DNA from: Nymphaea colorata
Lineage: Eukaryota; Streptophyta; Magnoliopsida; Nymphaeales; Nymphaeaceae
Direction of reading: 5' to 3'
Assembly: GCF_008831285.2 (NCBI RefSeq)
Contig: NC_045140.1
Coordinates: forward strand, 9,732,505 to 9,796,504
DNA length: 64,000 bases
In this document: positions 37,301 through 49,300 of the stretch, in pieces
How positions within the stretch are numbered: position 1 is the first letter of the stretch
Layout: every line of letters begins with the position of its first letter
Program-made: the position numbers and the translations under genes
The notes under the pieces: model-generated
The model's database searches: none
What the model saw: the letters and a program-made list of their open reading frames with translations, nothing else
Told to the model about the DNA's origin: nothing

Positions 37301-40300
37301 GAGACTGCATTCTTCACTTTATTTCTTGTAACCTCGTGATGTTTTCTTAATCCAGACAGTGGCAGGTCAAAATTTTCTTGAAGCATTGTACTTTCTGGAT
37401 CAAGCAAGCTCTGCAGGAATCAAATCTGATGTCGTACTTTACAATGCGATCCTTGAAAAGGCATATTTTAAGGTAATCCCTTCATGAAATTCCTATTCAG
37501 TTCTTCAGTTAGTTTTTGTCTCTGTGCATTGTTTTTTGGACTATCTTACAAATACTACAAAAGTTAACAGATTGACTAGAAGTGGTGGTCCTCATTTATC
37601 CAATTATTTATGCCAATTAATAGGTCTTAAGCATGTTCCTTATTCCACTTGCAATCAAGTGAACAAGCCTGGATTACATGGTGGTCAATTTGTTAATTCA
37701 GCCAGTGAACTTACCTGTACTTCTCAACATTATTTCCCTTGCCATGATCCATCTGATGCAAAATGTTTGTGTGTTCTGCACCGGTTGAAAGATAAAGGGA
37801 CTTGTTGAATTAGAAGGGTTTATGTTTCTAGGTGGTTCTTTGCAATATTTAATAGTTAGAAGGTCTTTTTAAAGATTCCTCTATTTTCTGTTGATGTACT
37901 TTGTAAATCTCTCTTCAACCCTAATCTCTTTATTATGGAGATTAGGGTTAGTGAATGGATTAACGATTCTCTCTCTAAGGCTGCCGGCTGTAACATGGTA
38001 TCAAAGCCGGCGATCTCTACCCTTCTCTGCCGGCGGCTGTCGTGATTTTCTGGCGACCCCTTCTCCTCTTCCTCTCCCATCTCTTCCCACTTCTTCTCTT
38101 CCTCTGTCCTTCCTTTCTCTCTTTTCTCTGCTGATCGAAAGATATTGAAGCAGCGTGGAAGGGGAACCTAATCACATGTGAGAGGTATGTGTGATTAGGT
38201 CCCCAACGTGCATGTAGTGGAGCGTAAGCAACTGCGTGGGAGTTGCAGTGGAAAGTTGTAAGTCAGATCTAGCTTTGTGGAGTAAGCAACTGCGTGGGAG
38301 TTGCAGTGGAAAGTTGTAAGTGAGATCTAGCTTTGTGGATGAATAGCAACACATGGACTCCATTATTATTCAGATCTAGGCTCGTGGAAAAGTAGTTGCA
38401 TGTGGTTTCTTGTTCAGATCTGGGCTGCATGTGGACCATATTCTTATCATACTTTTTGCTAACTGTGGAAAAGTGGCTGCAAGTGGAGTAGTTGCACGTT
38501 GGGTATATTTTTTTTTTCTGATTGAATGTCTGTTTTATAATCTCGTGGACTAATTTGAACAAAGTTTTTTTTATATGCATACGTGGATACGTAGAAGCCT
38601 GGTGGACTGTTTTGAACAGCAAGTTCATATATTCTTGTTCATTTATTGATTTTTGTTGTTAGAATATCTTGTATAGGGAACTGGGTCTGGATATGGACCC
38701 GGTCCCATGGGCGCGGGTACTGAGGGTGGCTCGGTACCCTAGGCAGGCCTCCCTCTTATATAATCCCACTTATTGTGTAATTGTTGATTAAGTGGAAATA
38801 ACATTCTCTCTCCTAGGGTTGCGGTCTTGCCCCTAGGTTAGAGCTTCTCCGTGGTTTTTCACCTCTTACTGAGGTTTTCCACGTATATCGTGTGTTTCTT
38901 CTCCGTTCTCTTCATGTGTTGCTTGTTTCTACATGGTATCAGAGCCAGCGCGTGTGGGTTTTTTGGTGTGATCGTGGAGTTTCCGCCTATTTCCGCCGCC
39001 GTTGGAGTTCCTTGTTTTTCCGCCGCCCGCCGCCGCTGACGTTTCCGCCGCCACCGCCGCTTGGACTTTCTTTGCGCCCGCCGCTGGCGTGTACACCTGT
39101 TGCCGTGACCGTTGTTCTGCCTCCGCCGCTGGTGACCTGCGGCGCCGTCGTTCTTCCGCCGCCGTCAGGGCTACTTCTGCCGCCGCCGTCAGGCCTTAAG
39201 TCTTCTTCCGCCGTGGTTCTTTCGCCTTCACCGCCTCTTGCCCTATTGTCTCTTGTGCTGGTGCCGAGTTTCCTGGTGTTGGGTATTGTTTTTCTTTGGG
39301 GATTGTGATGGCCGAAGAGATGACTTACAAGATCGATGCTGCCTTTGACTCAAGCAGTAATACCAAGAGCGAGAACTTGCGTGTTCAAGTCACCTCCATT
39401 CGGTTGAACAAAGACAACTATCTCTCTTGGTCTGCTGCACTTGAAATAGGGATTACCAGTCGCGGTCGCCTTCCCTATATCACTGGGGAGAAACCTGCAC
39501 CTTCTAAAATGGATCCACAATGGGCGAATTGGGCGTTGGAAGATAGCCAAGTTAAAGTCTGGATCATTAGTTCTGTTTCCGCTGATATTCAGCCTCTGAT
39601 CTTGCGTAAGTCCACTGCATATGACATGTGAACTGTGCTTACACGGATGTATGGCCGTAAGAAGAGAGTCTTGCCCACGTACCAAATCAAACGTGGCATC
39701 TACTCCCTTAAACAGGGTGACTTGTCTGTGGCATCCTTCTTTGCAGCCCTGAAGACTAAATGGGAGGAACTAGACTATCATGTGAATGATGACTGGCATT
39801 GTGGTTCTGATCATGCCTTGTACTGGGAAAAAGAATGGATGGACCGGACTTTTATTTTCCTTGGAGGATTACGTGATGAATTTGAATCCATTAGGAGCCA
39901 AATTCTTAACTGTGACGAGATTCCTGGGATTGAGGAGGTGTATGCCCGGGTAGAATCTGAGGAACAACGTCGCCAAGTCATGCATATTGACTCCAGCCAG
40001 GGGAGTTCTCCCTCAGCGTTTGTTAGCCGTGCCTTTGGGACTGGACAACGTCCTGTTCGGCGTTGTAGTCATTGTAACAAGTTGGGGCATTCTGTGGATT
40101 TCTGTTGGGATATTCATCCTGAGAAGAGACTTGTTCGTGGTCGTCCTCCTTCTAGTCGGCGAGGGTCTTCTGTGCCTGACTCTAGTCAGGCTAGTTCGTC
40201 AAATGTTGAAAAATCAAAGCTTTCCTCTGAGCAAATCAAGGAATTGTAAGCTTAGATCAGCCGGCTTTCTACTACACAAGAGGAAACTTCCACGACCGAG

Positions 40301-43300
40301 GGAGCTAAGTTAGCTCAAGCTCTTGTGGCCAAAAGTGATCAAGGTAATCCCTCCCTTGGTGATTGGATTGTTGACAGTGGGGCTACACATCATATGACAG
40401 GGGATCCTAAGCTGTTTCAAGAATACAAATTGTCTTCAGGGTAGCAACGCGTGTCTATGGCTGATGGGTCTTCTATCTCTGTGGCTGGAAAAGGGAGTTT
40501 GTCCTTGTTAAATAAATATTGTCTGCATAATGCTCTTCATGTTCCCAATATTCCTGTGAACTTGTTATCTGTCAGCAGTATTACCAAAGAACTAAATTGT
40601 AATCTGATTTTTTCTACTGACCATTGTTTCCTACAGGACTTGGTGACGGGGAAGAAGATTGGGATTGGTTCGGTTATTGATGGACTCTACAGACTGCCCG
40701 TGCAAGTTGCGTCTGCCTTGATTTAAGCCACTAGTGGACAGTTGTCAGGTGTGGAAGACAGGTCTATCATTATGCGATGGCACGAGCGTCTTGGACATCT
40801 CCCATTCCAGTTGATCAAGAAGTTGTTTTCTAGGTTTTTTACTTTTGTTTCCATTGACTCCTTCACATGTGAAGTGTGTCAGTTGGCTAAGCATGTCAGG
40901 GCTTCATACCCTATTTCTTTCAATAAAACTATCTGTCCGTTTGCTTTGGTTCATTATGATGTTTGGGGTCCTTCGGGAGTACCCACTTGTCGTGGTTTTC
41001 ATTATTTTATGACTCTTATCGATGACTACTCCCGTTGTACGTTCGTGTACCTATTGAAAGAACGTAGTGACGTTCCGGTCATTGTCAAAAATTTTGTGGC
41101 TTTTGTTGAGACTCAGTTTCAGACCTCTGTTCAGGCTTTCCGCACAGATAATGCTAGAGAGTATGTCTCTCAATCTCTAAATGATTTCTTGAAGAGCAAG
41201 GGTATTGTTCATGAAACGTCCTGTAGTTACACACCTCCCCAAAATGGCGTGGTTGAACGAAAGAATCGCCATTTATTAGATGTCACTCGGGCTATTATGT
41301 TCCATCGACAGGTTCCTAAGCGCTACTGGGGTGATGCACTTCTCACTAGTGCCCACCTTATTAATCATATGCCTACCCGTGTGTTGCAGGGTCATTCTCC
41401 ATATTCTATGCTTTGGCCTACTCAGAATCCCTAGCCTCTTACTCCTCGGTTGTTCGGGTGTGTCTGTTTGTTCATGATCATAGTCCCACCCTCAAGAAAC
41501 TTGACCCTTGGTCTATCAAGGCTGTCTTCCTGGGGTATTCCTCCACTCAGAAGGGATACAAATGTGTTGATCCTACCACTTCTAAAGTCTATGTCTCCCG
41601 GGATGTTACTTTTCATGAGCATGAGGCGTGCTTTCCTGTGAATCCTCTTCAGGGGGAGTGTCTAGGGAACAGTAGTGAAGAGTATTCCTCAAATCAATTG
41701 ATTCAGTTTATTTATGGACTTCTTGGATTACAAGGTTAGTCACAGTGTGGTAGACACAGTCAGAGATGGTAGAGACAGTCACATGGACGGGGGCCTTGTT
41801 GTTAATCAGTCCACAGCTCGTGATCACTTGTTTGGCCAGGTGTACACCAGGAAGAAGACAGATGTGGTTGAGAATGTTGATATAACCAATCCCAATCCTG
41901 TGAGTTCCCCGAATGACCCAAGTCAAATCAATGAAGAGCTTCCTATAGCCTTGCGCAAGGGCACCAGGTCATGTACTTCTCATCCTATTCAGAGATTTGT
42001 CTCTTATGCGAAACTTAGTAAGGATTACAAATGCTTTATTACATCCTTGTCTAAGTCTGTGATTCCTAGGTGTGTGGAAGATGCTAGAGAGGATCCTAAA
42101 TGGCTACATGCCATGACAGAGGAGATGGAGGCCTTGGCGAAGAATGATACTTGGGAAGTAGTTGATATTCCCAAGGGGACTCATTTAGTTGGTTCCAAGT
42201 GGGTGTTCAATGTGAAATACAAACCGGATGGTACCGTGGAGAGGTATAAGGCTCGTCTTGTTGCGAAGGGGGTTCAGTCAAAAATATGGTATTGATTACT
42301 TTGAAACCTTTGCCCCTGTTGCTAAACTGAAAACTGTGAGGGTCATCTTAGCACTTGCCGTGCAAAAGAAGTGGAGCATGGATCTGCTTGATGTCAAGAA
42401 TGCCTTCTTGAACGGCTATCTACAAGAAGAGGTCTACATGAGCATGCCTCCTGGATATGTTCAAAGCGGAAAATGTTGTCATCTCAAGAAAGCCTTGTAT
42501 GGATTAAAGCAGTCTCCTAGAGCATGGTTTGAAAGGCTGGGGATAGTGATGAAGACTAATGGATACAAACAGGGAAATGGTGATCACACCTTATTCATTA
42601 AGCAGAGAAATGGCCTGGTGAGTCTTTTTCTTGTGTATGTTGATGATATGATAGTCACAGGTGACGATGAAGAAGAAAAAAGGAAGATGAAGGAAAGGTT
42701 AGCTGCCGAATTTGATCTTAAAGATCTGGGTAAACTAAGGTACTTTCTGGGGATCGAGATTGCTCGGTCAGAGACAGGGCTTGTTATGAGCCAAAGGAAA
42801 TACACTCTGGATCTTTGAAAGGAGACAGGCAAACTTGGATGTAGACCCTTTCTAACTCCAATGGAGTCCGGTACAAAAATAAGCATCAAAACTGGCAACA
42901 TCCTAGATGAGGAAGGAAAAGGGCGGTATCAGAGGTTGGTTGGTAAGCTCATCTATCTTACTCTTACTCGCCCTGATATTACGTATGTTGTGAATGTGTT
43001 GAGTCAGTTTATGCATGCTCCTACTGATTGTCACTGGAAGAGTGCAGAAAGAGTGTTGGGGTACCTAAAGAATGACCCAGGGAAAGGATTACTCTATACT
43101 CAGCAAGACCAACTTAATATTGAAGGATACTCTGACGCAGATTGGGTAGGATGCACTGATACTAGGAGGTCTACCACAAGGTACTGCATCTTTCTGGGTG
43201 GGTAACCTGGTTGTATGGAGAAGTAAAAGGCAAGAAGTTTGCTCTAGATCCAGTGCTGAGGCTGAATACAGGGCTGTGGCTATGGGAGTTACAGAAATGC

Positions 43301-46300
43301 TATGGTTAAAGATTCTCCTAGCTGATATTGGTGTTGAAACGGAAGAAAAGATGAAGATGTACTGTGACAACAAGTCTGCGATTAACCTTGCAAACAATCC
43401 CGTCCTGCATGACAGAACTAAACATGTGGAGATTGATCGCCATTTCATACGGGAACGCATAGATTCCAAGGAGTTGATCCTGCCGTACATGAAGTCTGAA
43501 GATCAAATTGCCGATGTTTTGACCAAAGCCTTATGTACATCTCAATTCGAGAAAAATGTGAGCAAGCTTGGCATGTTTGACATGTATGCCAAGCTTGAGT
43601 AGGAGTGTTAGAAGATCTTGTATAGGGAACCGGGTCTGGATATGGACCGGTCCCATGGGCGCGGGTACCGAGGGTGGCTCGGTACCCTAGGTGGGCCTCC
43701 CTCTTATATAATCCCACTTATTGTGTAATTTTTTATTAAGTGGAAATAACATTCTCTCGCCTAGTGTTGCGGTCTTGCCCCTAGGTTAGAGCTTCTCCGT
43801 GGTTTTTCACCTCCTACTGAGGTTTTCCATGTATATCGTGTGTTTCTTCTCCGTTCTCTTCTTGTGTTGCTTGTTTCTACAGTTGTGATTGGTAGACTGA
43901 TTTACTGAGCAGCAAGTTCATAGAATTTTTTTTTAAGGACTACTTTTGGTGCGAAAAAAATATATATATATTCTGCTGCCTAAGTTTTCTCAAGTTGATT
44001 GTTGCATGCTATACTCTTGATTGTATCATAGTGCAACCAGATTAAGATCACATTGTCAAGTCATGCATTATGGCCGCTGAAGGCAAGACAGAGATGCAGT
44101 ATGAGCATAAAAACACAGACAATCTCTTTTCTTATGGCTCTACTGTAAAGTTAGATGGATCTAACTATGAGATTTGGTCCCGTGTATTTATGATGTTTGT
44201 GATTAGACATCGGAAGGAACATGTTATAGAAGAAGATGAGCCTGTGATGATGTTTGTGATTAGACATCGGAAGGAACATGTTATAGAAGAAGATGAGCCT
44301 GTGATGAATAGTGGAAAATATAGTTCATGGAAAGAAGATAATAATATTGTCATGTCATGGATCATGAATAGTGTCCAACCACAGATTACCTCTATTATTG
44401 CAGATTATACCTCTGCCAAACAAATGTGGGATTTTTTGAAGCAAACGTACTCAAATGAAAAGAATGTTAGCAAGATCTTGCAGGTGGTGGAGGAATTACT
44501 TAATTTGTCATAGGGTGACCAAAGTCTTGCTCAGTACTTCGCTTCCATCAAGTCAATCTATGAAAGACTTAAAGCTTTGCGTCTTCCATGTCCCACATGC
44601 CAGAAGACTCATGGTGAACAGTCTATGGTGGCAAAGTTTCTACAGGGCCTCTCTCTCGAGTATGCAGCAACAAAGACACAGATGTTGACTGGAGAAGAAA
44701 TTCCTGACCTAGCTGAGGCTTACAACAGACTCAGCCGTCTTGTTGTGACTCTTTCTCCGCCTTCCACTGATGCTACTCCCTCTGCTTTGGTAGCTTCAGG
44801 AGACCGTGGACGTAATTTCTTCATGGGGAGGGGCATATGCCGAGGATCAAGAGGAGGACGTGGGAGATTTCAGTGCACCTTCTGTGGGAAAATAGGGCAT
44901 TTGGAAGACAAATGTTGGGATAAACATGGTTGTCCTTTCGCCATACCCCTAAGAAGAGGTGTTGCATCGAAGCAGCGCAAGAATTCATTACAGTCTCCTA
45001 TTGAATCTATCCAGGCAACTTCATCAGTAGTAGAGGGGTCTTTATCTTCTTCCAACCCCGAGACTGTGACTGTGAATATCAACAGGTCAGAGTATGAGGA
45101 GTTCTTAGCACACAAATCTACTCAACCGTCGACCTCCACAGTTATGATAGACAATGCTATATCCGTTGATACTGCTCCACATGATACATATACTACTTGG
45201 ATTATTGATTCAGGAGTTTGTAGTAGACCTTCTATATTTATCGTGCTACACTCATTACCTCAGAGACGTCATGTGAGACTTGCAGATGGTAGATGGTCTC
45301 CTATTATGGGTTATGGAGATATTAAGATTTCTCAGTCTATGACAATTCCTAATGTGTTATATGCTCCTAAGTTTCTCACTAATCTTTTATCAGTTAGACA
45401 ATTGATTAATGATTTACATTGTCGTGTTACATTTGGCTTTAGTATATGTTCATTTCAGGACTTGCAAACTGGGAAGACGATTGGTGGAGGCTATGAGAAA
45501 GGGGTCATCTACTTCCTGTCTGATTCTGTGGGTATTGCAGCCGTCTCAAGTTCCTCATTGTCCTCCTCCTTCCAGTGACATCTCAGACTTTGTCATCCAT
45601 CTGTCTCCAAGCTCCGTCACCTACTTCCTCATCTATCAGTACCAGAGTCGTTCCAGTGTGAGGTCTGTCAACTTAGCAAGCACACCCATAGCAGTTATTC
45701 ATCGAGTCTTAGTCCGTCCAATTGTAGATTATTTGATCTTCTTCATGTTGATGTGTGGGGTCCTAGCAGAGTTGCTAGTAGGTTTAGATTTCGTTATTTC
45801 CTTGTCATTGTTGATGATTATTCTCAATCACTTGGGTTTTTCTTTTCAAAGAAAGTTTTGAAGTCATATGTACTCTCAAGAACCTTATTGTTGAAGTAAA
45901 GACCCAGTTTGGTATTCTTGTTAAAAGCATTCGCACTGATAACGCTCTTGAGTTCAAGAGATCTACCTTAATGAAATTTTACTCTGATAATGTCATTTCT
46001 TCTCAGTTTACTTGTCCCCATACCTCCCAGCAAAATAGAGTAGCTGAGCGGAAACATCGTCAACTTTTAAATGTGGCACACTCTCTAATGCTTCATACTA
46101 GTCTACCTGCATATTTTTGGGGAGATGTCATCCTCACTGTCTGTTACTTGACCAACTGTTTACTCTCATCCTTCATCGACAACAAGGTTCCCATTAAACT
46201 TGTGCACCCACAACGACCCTTGTTTTTAGTGGCTCCCAAATTATTTGGTTGCACATGCTTTGTTCACGTACTTGGACCCACACGTGATAAATTGGGTGCC

Positions 46301-49300
46301 CAAGCCATTAAGTGTATCTTTATTTGCTACTCCAGGAATCATAAAGGTTACAAATGCTTTGACCCCTTGACTCAAAAGGAGTATATCAGTACGGATGTGA
46401 CATTCTTTGAATCCTTATTATAGTTCATCACCTACATCTACTGAGATGCCACTGTCATCTGACCCACTACCTATTCCTCCTATTCTTTTGGAGTCATTCC
46501 CTTACGAGTCTTCTTCTGGGGATTCTCCTGCTGTAGTGTCCAAGTTTTGCGATCTTCCGCTGGTCTACACACGTCGACATAACCCTTCTCATAATCCTTC
46601 CCCAATCGCTTCTCAGGAGGTAAGTACATCTGAAGTGATTATACCTAGTCCATCTGATCCCTGTCAGGACTTACCTATTGCTCTTTGCAAAGGCAAGCGA
46701 CAATGTACTCTGCATCCTATATCTCATTTTGTTTCTACTGATGGTGTTGGTAAAAGTATGCAACAGTTTATTCAAGCTCTGGCGGCCCATGCAGTTCCTA
46801 CTTGTCACCAACAGGCTTTATTAGATACCCAATGGAGACAGGCTATGCAAGATGAGATAGATGCATTAGTTCAACGAGACACTTGGGAACTTGTTGATCC
46901 TCCTCCTGATTGAATTGTGACATTGTTGGCTCCAAGTGGGTATTCACGGTGAAATATAATTCTGAATGTTCTATAGAAAGATACAAAGCTCGGTTGGTCG
47001 CTAAGGACTACACGCAGACTTACGGTGTTGATTTTTTCGAGACTTTCTCTCCTGTTGCTCGGTTGGGGACCATTTGTCTTATCATCTCTGTAGTTGTACA
47101 CCATGACTGGCACATGTATCAGCTTGATGTCAAAAATGCATTTTTGTATAGTGATCTCAATAGACTGTCTATATGCAACAACCACCAGGGTTTGAACAAC
47201 AGGAGGAGTGTGGAAAAGTGTGCAAACTGAAGAAAGCTATTTATAGACTCAAGCAGAGTCCTCGTGCGTGGTTTCACAAGTTCTTTGAGGTAGTCTCAAA
47301 GTGTGGCTTTGCGAGATCCCCTCTTGATCATTCTCTGTTTATCAAGAAGAATTCCAAGGGTATGACCGTTCTAGTGGTTTATGTTGATGATATTATCCTG
47401 ACAGGTGACTCCAATCAAGAAATTTCTGATACAAAGTTGCTTCTTCAAAAACACTTTGTGACGAAAGATCTTGGTCAACTACAATATTTTTTGGGAATAG
47501 AGGTAGCTCGTAACAGGGAAGGTGTAGTTCTCTCTCAACGAAAGTATGTTCTTGATTTATTGCAGGACACCGGGATGCTAGGAGCTAAACCGGCCAATCT
47601 ACGTATGAATCTACGCATACATCTTCATAATGACCAATCAGAATTAGTGGATTCTCGATCATACAAGTCTCTTATTAGAAAGCTCCTCTATGTTACTGTG
47701 ACCAGACCAGACATTAGCTTTGTAGTGGAGAAACTAAATCAATTTATGAAAAGACCCAAGAAAGTTCATTGAGATACTGTTTTAATGATGGTCAAATATT
47801 TGAAATCATCTCCTGGCAAAGGACTTTTGTTCACAAAAGGCAAGACCCTAGAAGTGGAAGCTTATAGTGATGCTGACTATGCTGGCTCAGTCGAAGACAG
47901 GAAATCTACCACAGGATTCTGTGTATTTGTGGAAGGCAACCTTATATATTGGAGAAGCAAAAAGCAAGGTGTGGTGTCAAGATCTAGTGCAGAATCCGAA
48001 TACAGAGTTATGACTCAAACTGCCGCTGAAATGACTTGGGCTAAATCCATGCTATCTAGCCTAAGTGTGTCGATTCCGCTTCTCATGAAGATGCATTGTG
48101 ACAATCGAGCAGCCACATACATTGCAAACAATCCAGTTTTCCATGAGAGAACTAAACATATTGAAGTGGACTGTCATTACATTCGGAATCTCGTTCAAAG
48201 AAAAACCATAACCACCATTCATGTATCATGAGAAGATCAAATTGTAGATGTCTTCACTAAAGCTCTTCCTATTGGTGATTTCTCTAGATGTTGTGATAAG
48301 CTGAACATGATTAATATGGATGCTCTAGCTTGAGGGGTGAGTGTTGAATTAGAAGAGTTTATGTTTCTAGGTGGTTCTTTGCAATATTTAATAGTTATGG
48401 GGTCTCTTTAAACATTTCTCTATTTTCTGTTGATTTACTTTGTAAATCTCTCTTCAACCCTAATCTCTTTATTATGGATATTAGGGTTAGTGAATGGATT
48501 AACGATTCTCTCTCTAAGGCTGCCAGCTGTAACAGGACTATAAATTTGAAATGCGAAGACTTATGGTCTGAACAATTTTCACAAATATTGTCATCAGGGA
48601 TTTGGGTTCTTATCAGCAAGTTCTTTTTTGTGTATTTTTTTGAGAAAAATCTTAGAAAAGGCTTAAAAATTCTAGAAACTACAATAGGAAAAAAATATTA
48701 TTTTTTACTAGTTTCCATTATAGAAAACATTTATAAGGACTTAAAATAATTTTTAAAATATTTAGGAAAAATTAAGAAATGGTCTAAAATACATTAGTAG
48801 TGTTTTTTAATTTTTAAACTGAGGAAAAAGATCATAAAAAATATCTTTTTGTGGTGATACAGTTAAGTATCAAAATATTCTGCCATCCTTTGTTTTGATC
48901 TATTTTGGTGACATTATCACAATATTTTTGAAAAATATCACGATAGACAGTGCTCTGGACAAGTCTACTGATCCTGATGGACAAGCTGGCTATCTCCAGT
49001 TTGGCATCGAGTAGCAATTGGCATTGTGTGGACAATTATTGATTTGATTTTTCTCGTCTGATGGCTTCTGTTAATATTTTTAAGTTTGTTCTCAACGCAG
49101 CGTCGACTGGACATACTTGAGCTCATTATTGAGCGGATGCACCTGGAGAAAGTTCAACCTGATCCCACTACTTGCCGTTATGCATTATGTGCTTATATCT
49201 ATCATGGGTTTCATAGTACTGCAGTGGAAGCACTGCAAGTACTAAGCATCTGGATGATATCACAAGATGAAGATAAGCAGCAGGAATTTCGTTCGAAGTA

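Larger units (their letters stand above)
38657..43881 (+). mobile_element. Ty1/copia element F, nested in the leader of E
   Basis: LTRs 38657-38933 (277 bp) and 43606-43881 (276 bp), PBS TGGTATCAGAGCC at 38934. Flanks TTTGT (38652-38656) and GTTGT (43882-43886), a TSD with one mismatch. All copia domains are present in order but broken by a nonsense codon and frameshifts. LTRs are highly similar with a few substitutions. Confidence 0.88.
37803..48534 (+). mobile_element. Ty1/copia element E, interrupted by copia F
   Basis: LTRs 37803-37995 and 48342-48534 (193 bp each), PBS TGGTATCAAAGCCGGCG at 37996, purine tract GCTTGAGGGGTGAG before 48342, exact TSD GGACT (37798-37802, 48535-48539) in PPR intron 7. 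The leader (37996-44069) contains element F. Gag, protease, integrase, RT and RNase H follow in order with several stops and frameshifts. Confidence 0.9.

Noticed and set aside
14111-43881. Integrated pararetrovirus (EPRV) origin of the RT sequences
   Set aside because: LTR pairs, TSDs, PBS, integrase and RNase H order identify Ty3/gypsy and Ty1/copia retrotransposons; no movement or coat protein motif seen.
45409-45861. 150-codon hydrophobic frame in copia E
   Set aside because: Out-of-frame reading of the integrase; the correct frame shows the zinc module and DVWGP motif.
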